From CBDUXT01 sp965371245 (GTDB taxonomy: Bacteria; Planctomycetota; Phycisphaerae; UBA1845): DNA of 24,815 nucleotides. Numbering within the stretch: the first letter of the stretch is position 1; each line of letters starts with the position of its first letter. Made by a program: the position numbers and the translations under genes. Positions 8,257-16,181 of the stretch are shown one piece after another. The notes beneath the pieces are model-generated. The model was not told the origin of the DNA and searched no databases. It saw only the letters and a program-made list of their open reading frames with translations. The DNA lies in contig CBDUXT010000083.1 in the NCBI GenBank assembly GCA_965371245.1, positions 1 to 24,815 on the forward strand. Direction: 5' to 3'.

Positions 8257-11148
8257 TCAACGGGGCGGACCTTCGATCTTGCAGTTTTCGTCACAGCCGT
8301 CGCCTGGATCTGTATTCCCGTCGTCACATTCCTCACACGCCAACTCACAAGCGGCTCTTTCATCCGGATCCGTGATGCCAGAGCATGCAACCAAGCCTGC
8401 GTCGCTACATAGGCACAAGATTCCGTCGCCACATACCGGATTCAAACAGTCAATGCACACTCTGTTCAAGAGCGCCTGGCAGGTGGGCGCACAATCACAG
8501 CCGCACATGCTTCCGCTGGGGCATGGCACATCGGGATCCCAAAAACCGTCACACTGTTCTTTTCCTGGACCGCACCAGGTAGCGCCCAAAGGGGAACACA
8601 CGTCCGATACTTGCGATACTCCCGGTTGCAAGTCGGTATCGAGTGGTATCACCATCCCACCCCCAAGCCTGAATCCCGTGGGGCCCTGTACAACGCCGTC
8701 GCCGCAAGACCACTGGCAATCGCAATCACAGTGTTCCGTACCGGGCGGCTCGCATTCCTCGCCCGGATCCAGCTCGTCGTTTCCGCAGCCTCCCATGCTC
8801 GGCGAGCAACTCCAGTTGCTGCCGACACCCGTTATGAAGCTACAGCAACAATGGTCCTCCGCGCTGCATCCCGAATTGAACCATTCGCATTGGTTGATTT
8901 GGCGAAGTGTCACGCCGCCCAGCTTCATGGCATCGGCTGCGGTTCCGCTATTGTCGGTCTGCAAAAAAAGCTGGACACCGCGCGCGATGCCGGGCTCGAT
9001 ATGTCCAAGTTCATCCATGCGGAATCCACTGGCGGCCCCATGGATGCGCACCGTTTTAGAATCCCCGGTCCAGCCGCATTCTCTTGCGCCGTATAAGATC
9101 CCGGTGTTGATCATCAACTGCAGATTGAACTGGGTGTCGTGTACATAGGCCCCGATAACATCCCGGTCAGACCCGAAGAAGTCCGGCCATCTTCGCTGTA
9201 TCTTAATGAGACCCCCGTCCGCGGTAGAATCTGGGTCGTCCTCAAACCAAAGATGGATGCGCTCCGCATCCGCCTGTGTCTCGAGGCAGGGATCCATGAT
9301 GAAGAGTTCGTACAGGGTTCCGCCGTTGTTGGATACGACTAGGTTGATGTCGATGGAGTAAGCACCCCAATTGCTCATATCCGGTGTGGGGCACACGTCC
9401 TTTGCACATGAGGGAGAAGGCAGGTGAAGTCCCGGGCCCTCCACGAACCATTCGGCCGAGGTCGTCGTGGATTTACCGAGAACGAGGTCTTTGCCCGTCG
9501 CGCCATTGATGATGCTAACACCGTCTTGCGCGTTTGACGGATTGATCCACCAACCACGGCCGGCGAGCCAGGCCGCCACATCTCCCCCTGGGTAAGTCTC
9601 GAACGACTCCACCCAATCTCCGACGGATGGCACTTCGCAGAAAGCGGGAATCGCATCACAGACTGTCTGACCGGTTTCGCAGGCGTCCGCGATCCCGTTC
9701 TTGTCGGCGTCGAATTCCGCCCAAGTATCGAAGTTGATGTCGTTGGGATCGGGAAGCATGGTATCTCGCAGCGCCATTGCCGCCGCGCAAGAGTCGATCT
9801 CGCCGTCGTGGTCGCAATCGCAATCGCAGGCGAAAGGGTCCGCCGAGGAGAGGTCGCATCCGAAGTCAAGAAGGGCCTCGGTGACGAGGCAGTCGTCCCC
9901 TCCCTCGCAGATGTCCCACTCGTTCGGGATGCCGTCGCAATCCTGATCGGGTGGCGACGGTTGGCACGCGAGACGGACGATATTGTCATGTTCGTCGGGG
10001 TCACAGTCTAGTTGCGCCTGATAGAACTGACAAATATCGCCAATGCCGTCTTGATCGCAGTCGCGCTGCCGGGGGTTGCACGCGGCCGGGCAGTTATCAC
10101 AGAGGTTGGGTACTAGGTCGAGGTCGTCATCCAAGGGTGCCAGATCGCAGAACCAAGCTGCAATTATCTCAGCTATGTCCTCTGCTGTACCCGGATCGCA
10201 TTCCTCAGTGTCGAAGCATAGGAAGGGATTGAGCCGCTCGGTCCGGCCTGCCGTGGCTGGAGTGCATGGCGGACAGCACGCTGCCAGCTCTTGCATGAAC
10301 TGGTCGCGCTCGGGAGCCGTCGGTATGGGATCAGGGGTGCAGAAGTTGAAAGGCCCGTCAGGAACGGCCTGGTAGGCAAGGTGATCGTCCCCACACGGGA
10401 AGATGTTCTTCCAGGTAGGCCCCATCCGAAGCGTGGACACGCGGATCCCGGCCGCCTTGGCTTGCTGCGTGAAGTAACGGATGTGGCACGTGCGGTTGCA
10501 GAACCCGAATCCCGGTTCTTCCGCACCGGAAAAGCACTCCGCGGACGGGTCGTCGCAATCCCAACCTTCGGTTGGACATCCTGACGGATGCGAATAGCAG
10601 GGCGGAGGGCACGGTGGCGGAAGACGGTACTCCCCGGTGGTCAACAAGATGATATGTTTCTCGGTGGCGGCGGACGCGACGAGCTGGGCCGTGGCATCGC
10701 GAATGCCGATTTCCATCAGGCTTCCGGAAAAGTGCCGCGTTCGCTCAAGCGCGAGCACGTCGGCGACAAGCTGTGCCTTGTTGGTTTCATCGGAGCCGGG
10801 AGGTTCGCGGATGACCGTTGGCGAGATCCAATAGTCGCCGTTGATGTCCGCTGAAATCTCGGAGAACTGGACGACCCCAATCTCGTAGCTGCCGTCCTCG
10901 AACAAGCCCGGTAGGGATATGAACTCGGCGATCCCCTCGATCGCCAGGTCGAAGTAGTTCTCGCCGAACCGCGGGAACATGCTCTCGGAGCTATCGACCA
11001 CGAACATGATCGATACGACCGGGGGGTCTGGCGGGACTATGGCGAGCGTGGGCCGCAGGTCGGCGGACCACTTGACGGTCGCTAGGAACCCCGCTACCAG
11101 ACCAATGCTGAGAAGACCGATGCACGTTTTCTTTTGGTTTGAGGACAT
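8257..11148 (-). CDS. Secreted VWA-domain, Asp/Cys-rich repeat protein
   Basis: This is a 963-residue protein from ATG 11148. A GTG 17 codons upstream (11199) is possible, but AAGGA at 11154-11158 fits 11148. An N-terminal hydrophobic segment (residues about 8-29) is a signal peptide or anchor. A von Willebrand A domain follows, with MIDAS DSSES (D52, S54, S56). The usual TDG of the fold's later metal loop reads LLTTGE. Residues about 338-505 hold thrombospondin-3-like loops (DCDQDGIGDIC, CDGIPNEWDIC, DADKNGIADAC). Residues about 510-753 begin WVESFETYPGG and resemble planctomycete lectin/LamG-like jellyrolls (tentative). The tail is Cys-rich and ends in ECDDGNTDPGDGCDENC, matching the Myxococcus Cys-rich repeat (DUF4215). 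The likely site of action is the cell surface or outside. The gene is same-strand with, and 128 nt upstream of, the YD-repeat gene. Ligand and role are unknown. Confidence 0.9.
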   Translation of the reverse strand: MSSNQKKTCIGLLSIGLVAGFLATVKWSADLRPTLAIVPPDPPVVSIMFVVDSSESMFPRFGENYFDLAIEGIAEFISLPGLFEDGSYEIGVVQFSEISADINGDYWISPTVIREPPGSDETNKAQLVADVLALERTRHFSGSLMEIGIRDATAQLVASAATEKHIILLTTGEYRLPPPCPPPCYSHPSGCPTEGWDCDDPSAECFSGAEEPGFGFCNRTCHIRYFTQQAKAAGIRVSTLRMGPTWKNIFPCGDDHLAYQAVPDGPFNFCTPDPIPTAPERDQFMQELAACCPPCTPATAGRTERLNPFLCFDTEECDPGTAEDIAEIIAAWFCDLAPLDDDLDLVPNLCDNCPAACNPRQRDCDQDGIGDICQFYQAQLDCDPDEHDNIVRLACQPSPPDQDCDGIPNEWDICEGGDDCLVTEALLDFGCDLSSADPFACDCDCDHDGEIDSCAAAMALRDTMLPDPNDINFDTWAEFDADKNGIADACETGQTVCDAIPAFCEVPSVGDWVESFETYPGGDVAAWLAGRGWWINPSNAQDGVSIINGATGKDLVLGKSTTTSAEWFVEGPGLHLPSPSCAKDVCPTPDMSNWGAYSIDINLVVSNNGGTLYELFIMDPCLETQADAERIHLWFEDDPDSTADGGLIKIQRRWPDFFGSDRDVIGAYVHDTQFNLQLMINTGILYGARECGWTGDSKTVRIHGAASGFRMDELGHIEPGIARGVQLFLQTDNSGTAADAMKLGGVTLRQINQCEWFNSGCSAEDHCCCSFITGVGSNWSCSPSMGGCGNDELDPGEECEPPGTEHCDCDCQWSCGDGVVQGPTGFRLGGGMVIPLDTDLQPGVSQVSDVCSPLGATWCGPGKEQCDGFWDPDVPCPSGSMCGCDCAPTCQALLNRVCIDCLNPVCGDGILCLCSDAGLVACSGITDPDERAACELACEECDDGNTDPGDGCDENCKIEGPPR

Positions 11149-11153
11149 GGCCA

Positions 11154-11158
11154 TCCTT
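11154..11158 (-). promoter_or_regulatory. Ribosome binding site choosing the VWA-gene start
   Basis: AAGGA lies 5 nt before ATG 11148. It argues against the longer GTG start at 11199 and against the ATG at 11154, whose first base it overlaps. Confidence 0.55.
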
Positions 11159-11432
11159 CGAATACGCGGCCTTGCGCTGTCGCGCGGAATGAAGAACACA
11201 CTTCTGGAGCTACGACGAGGCGTCCGCCTCGATAAGGAGGGTAACTCCAGCCCACGTAGACAGTATCGGCGTCACTTTCGAGCGCCTTAAGCACAATTGC
11301 ACTACTGACGGAATGCGGCGATTCTTGCGCCATTAAAATGTATTGGAGCAAAGCCTAGCTCTCAGTAGATGGCGTAGGGGTCTTTCGGAAGGGGCTTTCC
11401 AGCGAAGCTCCGAGGAGTGGAGAACCGGTCCG
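11159..11432. other. Intergenic gap between gspM and the VWA gene
   Basis: About 270 nt without a convincing gene. Short ORFs on both strands have no recognisable domains. The only AT-rich patch is near 11325-11350 and could hold a minus-strand promoter for the VWA gene, but no clear -35/-10 pair is visible. No strong terminator follows gspM, so read-through from the gsp operon cannot be excluded. Confidence 0.4.
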
Positions 11433-11990
11433 CTATCGAAGAGAACGGGGATTCTGGTAGGGAGCGTAGATCAGGTAGCTCAGACTCATGTCAACGTTCC
11501 AGACTCGTGTGTCGCTCTCCCGTGGGGCATGGATGCGTAGGTTGGAGATGCTCAACGCGGGATCGACCGCCGTGAGATGATGGGCGAATCGTACCAGGTC
11601 GCGCAGGGTGACATCCTCGAACATCAAGCGGACGGTGAACCGCTTGTAGGGTGTCTTGGGTACGCGCACCGGGAGACTCGGGTCGTTTCCCACCCATCGC
11701 TCCAGGGGGATGCTCGCGGCCTTCAATGAGTCGCGGACTTCGTCGAGCAGTTCGTCGTTGGGGCGTTTTTGCTCGGTGGCCTGACGCGGCGCTGTTCGAA
11801 GGGCGGCAATAGCACCCGCATCGACGGCCATGTGTTCCACCTGAGCGATGAGGTTGCCATGTGAGCTTTCGGCCGACGCCAACGCGCGGCCCTCCAGCCA
11901 ACACCAGAGCCCGAGCGACAGGCAAACGGAGACGATGACCGCGCGCCGGCGCGTCGATGCACCTTGGGTGAGACTATGGGCGCTGCTCAT
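11433..11990 (-). CDS. gspM: Type II secretion system protein M (GspM-like)
   Basis: This is a 185-residue inner-membrane platform protein. After a short cytoplasmic tail (STRRR) there is one membrane helix at about residues 16-33, followed by a periplasmic region with a helical linker and a ferredoxin-like C-terminal part (FTVRLMFEDVTLRDLVRF... VDMSLSYLIYAP). That is the GspM/PilO architecture. GspM stabilises GspL and binds GspC. The start ATG at 11990 overlaps the gspL stop by 17 nt and has AGGAG at 11999-12003, 8 nt upstream; upstream in-frame codons lie inside gspL. It is the last gene of the gsp operon. Sequence identity to known GspM is too low to see by eye, so the call leans on architecture and position after gspL. 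Confidence 0.75.
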   Translation of the reverse strand: MSSAHSLTQGASTRRRAVIVSVCLSLGLWCWLEGRALASAESSHGNLIAQVEHMAVDAGAIAALRTAPRQATEQKRPNDELLDEVRDSLKAASIPLERWVGNDPSLPVRVPKTPYKRFTVRLMFEDVTLRDLVRFAHHLTAVDPALSISNLRIHAPRESDTRVWNVDMSLSYLIYAPYQNPRSLR

Positions 11991-13362
11991 CGGTGAGTCT
12001 CCTGGCATGGATCTTGAACTCGACGGTACGGTCCTTGCGCAGCTTCGTTCGAGGTGGATCGACGGCGAGCATGGGGATCTGGTTGAGCTGCTGGACCAGC
12101 TCACCGGCGGCGCTGTGGCTGGTGGTCTGACCGGAGATGCGCAACGCGCTATGGTTTACGCCGATCTCGGTTACGTGAAGCTTAAGCCCCGAGGGAATCC
12201 GTGCCACCGCTTGCTGAAGAAGCTCAAACGCCGCCAACCCGTTGAGATCGATTGAGTTACCGCGCCCCGTGGCCGTCTCGGTGAGCCCTTCCAGTTTGAT
12301 GCGCTCCGACTGAAGCCGGAGTGATGCGCCCGGCGGAATCGGCTGGTCTGGAAACGCCTGCCGATAGATATCCGCTCGAAGCTCACGCAGCTCGTTCATG
12401 GCATGAGCGTGCGATACAATGTCAACCCGCATGCGAACGGCCAGGACGCCGAACAGGACAGCCGTTGCGACCGCACAGTTGACCAGCCGCCGGGTCACGC
12501 TCTTCCATCGGCCGGAATAGGACAGCTCATTCTGCCGAAGATCGACCAAGCCATCCGCCTGTTGCATCGCATCGAGCAGGAGCCCGGGAGCTGTTTCGCG
12601 TGGACACCGAATCACGGTTCCACCGGTGCTTTCAATCGCAGATTCCACGGCTTGCGTGTCGGCGCCCTCGCCCAGCTCCAGCAACCGCCATTGATCATTG
12701 CCCGGCGGTGCCAACGCCAAGCATGTGGCCAGATGATGAGGCACCAACGGGTCCGAGTCTTGACCGAGATAGATGATCCGAATTTGGTCGGCGACCTGGG
12801 TTCCCGCGCCCGGCGTCAGAACTATGAGGCGCCTGTCATCGAGGAGGATCGTGTTTGTTCCGGATGCGGTCTCCGGCCAAGCCGTGTTCGGCAGAAACGG
12901 CGCGACATCGACCGTAACCACTTCGGCAGGGAAGCAGTGATCGTCCAAGGTATTCAGAAACCGGCGCATTGCCTCGGTCGGTACGCCCATGACCAGTGAG
13001 GCGTCACCGGCAAGCGCCTGCCTAACGCACGTCACGTCTTCGAGTTCAAAGGGAACGTACTGTTCATACTCGAACACGACCGCCTGATCGCCACCGCGAT
13101 CGGCGAGGTTGTCGACAAGATGGGGGCAGCACCAGTTGCTCGGCACGATCAATTGGCAGACTGCGCCGTCCGGGTAGTCGGACCGTAGCTGTTGCCCCAG
13201 ATTCTCCGCCACCGGAACGAGAGACTCCGCGTCGTCGGGGGAGTGCGGCGCCTCCACGCCGTATTCGTACAAAGCGGAGCGGCTCCAGCGCCGATCACTG
13301 CGCTCGTAGCGCGCTACGTAGGCCACCCGATCGGTCAACAGAATGGTGAGTTTGTCATCCAA
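11974..13362 (-). CDS. gspL: Type II secretion system protein L
   Basis: This 462-residue bitopic protein recruits the ATPase GspE to the inner membrane. Residues 1-280 form an actin-like (ASKHA) cytoplasmic domain of the GspL/PilM type. It ends in DLRQNELSYSGRW, matching the family signature just before the membrane. There is one membrane helix at about 293-310. The periplasmic part begins with a coiled region and YRQAFPDQPIPPGA, which resembles the GspL YRxLFP motif, and continues into a ferredoxin-like domain at about 370-455. The start is TTG at 13362, two bases after the gspC-like stop (TAG-CG-TTG), implying translational coupling. Its own Shine-Dalgarno is weak (AGAAG). The gene overlaps gspM by 17 nt at its 3' end. 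Confidence 0.88.
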   Translation of the reverse strand: MDDKLTILLTDRVAYVARYERSDRRWSRSALYEYGVEAPHSPDDAESLVPVAENLGQQLRSDYPDGAVCQLIVPSNWCCPHLVDNLADRGGDQAVVFEYEQYVPFELEDVTCVRQALAGDASLVMGVPTEAMRRFLNTLDDHCFPAEVVTVDVAPFLPNTAWPETASGTNTILLDDRRLIVLTPGAGTQVADQIRIIYLGQDSDPLVPHHLATCLALAPPGNDQWRLLELGEGADTQAVESAIESTGGTVIRCPRETAPGLLLDAMQQADGLVDLRQNELSYSGRWKSVTRRLVNCAVATAVLFGVLAVRMRVDIVSHAHAMNELRELRADIYRQAFPDQPIPPGASLRLQSERIKLEGLTETATGRGNSIDLNGLAAFELLQQAVARIPSGLKLHVTEIGVNHSALRISGQTTSHSAAGELVQQLNQIPMLAVDPPRTKLRKDRTVEFKIHARRLTDEQRP

Positions 13363-13364
13363 CG

Positions 13365-13892
13365 CTATCTTCTCGATCTACCCTTCGCGCGTTTCCCGCG
13401 GCTTGCTTTGCGTTCCGGTACCTTCACGTCGTGTGTCTTTCCGCCTCGGCTCAGCCGGGCCGTTCCTGTTGAAACACTGACAATGTCGAACCCATCAATC
13501 CGGCTCGACGCGGATCGCACGCGCTGTGCGCCCCGCTGATCCACAAAGAGGCCCCAGGACCGGCCACTCTCGACGAACGTTGCCAAGAGCTTCGGCAAGC
13601 GGATCGGCGGTGGCGGTGGTGCCGGCTTGGGCGGCGGGGCCGCTTTCCGCTTGCGTTCGATCAGGGTTTGTCGAAGGTTCCGGCTCCAGATTGCATCGAA
13701 CGCATCGAGCGGGGCGCGCCCCGCGTCCTGACGTCCACTCATCTTGAGCGGCAGCTCCGAGGGCGGCTGCGGCACCTCAGGCGGCCCATGAAGAAAGACG
13801 GCTTCCGCAACGATCCAGACGATGCTGGCGACGAGGCCCCATTGGACCACAGCGCCCAACGCTTCGAGATGGCGAACTCGTACATGCGTCAT
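13365..13892 (-). CDS. gspC: GspC-like T2SS inner-membrane protein, no PDZ domain
   Basis: This 175-residue protein has a membrane helix at about 12-34, a linker, a Pro-rich stretch (APPPKPAPPPPP, about 85-96), then a small beta domain at about 97-158 (PKLLATFVESGRSWGLFV... GFDIVSVSTGTARLSRGG) that fits the GspC/PilP HR domain. It ends in a basic tail. GspC links the inner-membrane platform to the secretin N0 domain. A PDZ or coiled-coil domain, common at the end of GspC, is absent. ATG 13892 follows the upstream stop by two bases (TAG-CG-ATG); 22 extra upstream codons would lie inside gspK. Its position after gspK is unusual for gspC. A PilP-like protein is the alternative reading. Confidence 0.72.
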   Translation of the reverse strand: MTHVRVRHLEALGAVVQWGLVASIVWIVAEAVFLHGPPEVPQPPSELPLKMSGRQDAGRAPLDAFDAIWSRNLRQTLIERKRKAAPPPKPAPPPPPIRLPKLLATFVESGRSWGLFVDQRGAQRVRSASSRIDGFDIVSVSTGTARLSRGGKTHDVKVPERKASRGKRAKGRSRR

Positions 13893-13894
13893 CG

Positions 13895-14596
13895 CTACAC
13901 CGCCAACCTGAGAAGGACGTTTGCCCTGTCTTGATCGACCGACGCGATCACGTACCACCGGCGTGCGCTGCCCGCGATCGACGTTTCGATCTCAAGTGCA
14001 TACACTGTTCGGCCATCAGTGCCCCAAAAGGAAACCAGATCCGACCATACCTTCTTGGGTTGCGTGGTGTTCGATTCCTGGGTGAACCGCCACCGAAACA
14101 CCTCCTCGAAGGCCTGTTGTTCGATCAACTGGTCAAACCACAGAAACGATGGCAACGGCGCCTCACCCGGTTCGGAAACGATGGGCGTTACGCGAAGGTT
14201 AGGGGGAGGCAACCCGTTGGCTCGGGCCAGTTCTCGAAGCTGCGTGTCGATACCGCTGGAGGCCGTGACCGTCGCCAGTTGTCTCTTGCTGTTCTCCCTG
14301 ACGATCGCGCACTCGACGCGAACGTCGGCGAACTCTACGAGGATTCGATCCGCTTGGCCAGTAGATGGCGACGGCGCGTTGGCGGCACGCCTTGCCAGCA
14401 GTTGCGGAAGCAAGACCAGCAGGCTATCGACGGCCAGCTCGTGATCGAGCGTACGCGCGTCCGCGGAGGCCGCCATCGACTCGGTTGCGGTGAGTAGCGC
14501 CAGCCCTACCCCGGTCGTTGCCAAGAGCGAAACCAGCAGAAGCGTCAGAACAAGCACGAAAGCGGAGGGTCGCTGGTAGTGGAGCCGTTGCGGCAT
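13895..14596 (-). CDS. gspK: GspK-like minor pseudopilin
   Basis: This 233-residue protein has an N-terminal prepilin-like helix (RPSAFVLVLTLLLVSLLATTG) that lacks Glu at +5, as is typical of GspK, which caps the pseudopilus tip. ATG 14596 shares its A with the upstream stop (TGATG) and has GGAGG at 14604-14608, 7 nt upstream. Canonical GspK is near 320 residues with two SAM-like domains, so this one is short; the region after residue 80 is divergent. It follows gspJ, as in other systems. The alternative is a generic PilX-type minor pilin. The assignment rests on the prepilin helix, the missing Glu5 and gene order. Confidence 0.7.
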   Translation of the reverse strand: MPQRLHYQRPSAFVLVLTLLLVSLLATTGVGLALLTATESMAASADARTLDHELAVDSLLVLLPQLLARRAANAPSPSTGQADRILVEFADVRVECAIVRENSKRQLATVTASSGIDTQLRELARANGLPPPNLRVTPIVSEPGEAPLPSFLWFDQLIEQQAFEEVFRWRFTQESNTTQPKKVWSDLVSFWGTDGRTVYALEIETSIAGSARRWYVIASVDQDRANVLLRLAV

Positions 14597-15264
14597 CACT
14601 GGACCTCCGGCCATGCGCCTGGAACGAACACCGTTCGCACGCCTCGCCGCTGATTCGATCCCGTCCATTCGCAACGCAGCCGCACGGCCTTGGGAGGCCC
14701 ATCGCTCCTCTGGTCCCGAGTCGGTTCTGACACCCAACCGCTGGCGTCGCGGTACATCTCGACCGCCACGGCATGCAGGTGCCGGGCCAACGTGTGTACG
14801 CTCGGGCGGCGAGCGGCGTCGGTTAGATAAACGACCTCACGAAGTAGCTGCTTGCTTCCTGGCAGCTCAGGATCCTCTCGCACCAGATAGCTGATCTTTG
14901 CCGGAAGACGCCGCCGAAACAGGCTGTCCGTTGTGGCCCCGTCGGCAAGCGCGATGATGGATATCAATCGATCGTTGGCTGGATGCAGCTCAATGGCCGA
15001 GCCGACGCCGGGCAGCCAGGAGATCACGAGACTGATGTCCTCCTGAAACTGATCGAAAGGCAGTGACCGAGCCCGTCGTTCCGCGAGCTCGGCCGTCACG
15101 ATCGCTCGTGCCCGGAGTGTATCGACGGCGATGAACGAAGCGACGGAAAGAACCACACCACCAAGAAGCGTCGCGAGCATGACCTCCACAAGCGTGAACG
15201 CCGGGCGCGGAATGAAACCGCACGGTTTCCACAGCGACCTTGGTTCCTTACGGTGCACCGTCAT
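14596..15264 (-). CDS. gspJ: T2SS minor pseudopilin GspJ-like
   Basis: This is a 222-residue protein. A basic leader (to about residue 22) precedes RPAFTLVEVMLATLLGG, a class III prepilin signal with Ala at -1, Phe at +1 and Glu at +5, then a hydrophobic helix. The remainder is beta-rich (SLVISWLPGVGSAIELHP..., ISYLVRED..., VRLRCEWTG), in line with GspJ. GspJ joins GspI and GspK in the tip complex of the pseudopilus. ATG 15264 overlaps the end of gspI by 17 nt; the Shine-Dalgarno is weak (GGA, 9 nt away), so coupling to gspI is likely. Its 3' end overlaps the gspK start by one base. Confidence 0.82.
   Translation of the reverse strand: MTVHRKEPRSLWKPCGFIPRPAFTLVEVMLATLLGGVVLSVASFIAVDTLRARAIVTAELAERRARSLPFDQFQEDISLVISWLPGVGSAIELHPANDRLISIIALADGATTDSLFRRRLPAKISYLVREDPELPGSKQLLREVVYLTDAARRPSVHTLARHLHAVAVEMYRDASGWVSEPTRDQRSDGPPKAVRLRCEWTGSNQRRGVRTVFVPGAWPEVQ
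14604..14608 (-). promoter_or_regulatory. Strong ribosome binding site of gspK
   Basis: GGAGG lies 7 nt before ATG 14596, inside the end of gspJ. It fixes the gspK start and rules out the 47 extra upstream codons. Confidence 0.65.
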
Positions 15265-15682
15265 GTCGAACGATCCAGTGAAAACTACGGCTCCACAGTT
15301 CCATATTTGCGGCGTCGTTGACCCGGATGATCTCCAGCCGAACATCCTGTCCTTGAAGGTTCCCGGGCAACCGCGCCGACTCAACGGACCGGCGCCACGA
15401 CCATCCCGGCTCGCCCTCCACGGAGCCGGATGCGGGCGCAGTCAGATCCACCTTAGCGAGGCGCCACTCCGCGATCAGTTCCTGTGCTATGGCCCGCGCA
15501 GTCATCTGCCGTCTGGCATCCGAAAGTTGCCCGAGGTTGTTCGCCCTGGCCATCAGCATGGCTGTGACCGAACTGCCTAGAATCACGATGGCGGCAACCA
15601 CCTCGATCAATGTGAGGCCCCGTCGGCGCGTACGTAGGATCCGCTGGGCCTCTCTATCGTATCTGGCTTCAGCGGGTTCCAT
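15248..15682 (-). CDS. gspI: T2SS minor pseudopilin GspI-like
   Basis: This is a 144-residue protein. The leader ends RTRRRG before LTLIEVVAAIVILG: a class III signal with the conventional Gly at -1 and Glu at +5. The other pseudopilins here have Ala at -1. The helix continues to a region containing ARAIAQELIAEWRLA, close to the GspI pattern of an Ala-rich helix followed by Trp and a basic residue. The role is the pseudopilus tip complex. ATG 15682 overlaps the gspH stop by 14 nt and has GAGG 6 nt upstream. Confidence 0.82.
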   Translation of the reverse strand: MEPAEARYDREAQRILRTRRRGLTLIEVVAAIVILGSSVTAMLMARANNLGQLSDARRQMTARAIAQELIAEWRLAKVDLTAPASGSVEGEPGWSWRRSVESARLPGNLQGQDVRLEIIRVNDAANMELWSRSFHWIVRHDGAP

Positions 15683-16181
15683 GATTAACCTCGCCGAGGC
15701 TCCGCACCTCGCTCGTATCCCCATTCAAGGTTACCGACATGTCTGGGCCTGCCGACGCAACGAACACGATATCGTAGCTCGGATGACTTCGACCGGGCGC
15801 GATCGGTAACAGCCAGTGTCCGTCTGTGTCGCGGCCCCCGTCCATCCTTTCAGGCGCCGACACGGAGGTGACCGAAACTCGCCGGGGGAACCGGATCGCT
15901 ACGACCTCCACCCAGCGCCAAGCTCCCTCAACGAAAACCGGCCTACTCATGGAAAGGCCGTGCGGCGACAGCTGGATCAGGTGCGGCCTGCCGGTCCGGT
16001 TCGCCTCGACGACCGCTAGCCTGTGGAGCGATCCGAGTTGCGACATCGCCGACTGGACGCGGGCTTCGTCGTCAAGCGCCTGTGCGCCGAGGGTGACGAC
16101 ACCCAGCAGAAGCGCCATGATCGTGACGACCACCGTGATCTCGATCAACGTAAACGCGCGTCCAGTTCGGGAACGCCTCAC
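15669..16181 (-). CDS. gspH: T2SS minor pseudopilin GspH-like
   Basis: This is a 170-residue protein. A short basic leader ends GRA before FTLIEITVVVTIMALLLGVV (Ala at -1, Glu at +5). The C-terminal domain is beta-rich, as in GspH/FimT (PHLIQLSPHGLSMSRPVFVEG...). GspH links the tip to the GspG shaft. The start is GTG at 16181, overlapping the gspG stop in GTGA, with GGAGGAG at 16190-16196, 8 nt upstream. The TTG at 16205 is less likely because it lies before that ribosome binding site. Confidence 0.83.
   Translation of the reverse strand: MRRSRTGRAFTLIEITVVVTIMALLLGVVTLGAQALDDEARVQSAMSQLGSLHRLAVVEANRTGRPHLIQLSPHGLSMSRPVFVEGAWRWVEVVAIRFPRRVSVTSVSAPERMDGGRDTDGHWLLPIAPGRSHPSYDIVFVASAGPDMSVTLNGDTSEVRSLGEVNHGTR

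Noticed and set aside
8279..9148. 289-codon plus-strand ORF over the Cys-rich tail of the VWA gene
   Set aside because: The minus-strand protein here has a recognisable Cys-rich repeat; the plus-strand translation does not resemble any protein.
11094..11351. 85-codon minus-strand ORF between gspM and the VWA gene
   Set aside because: It overlaps the start of the VWA gene in another frame, with no recognisable domain or clear ribosome binding site.
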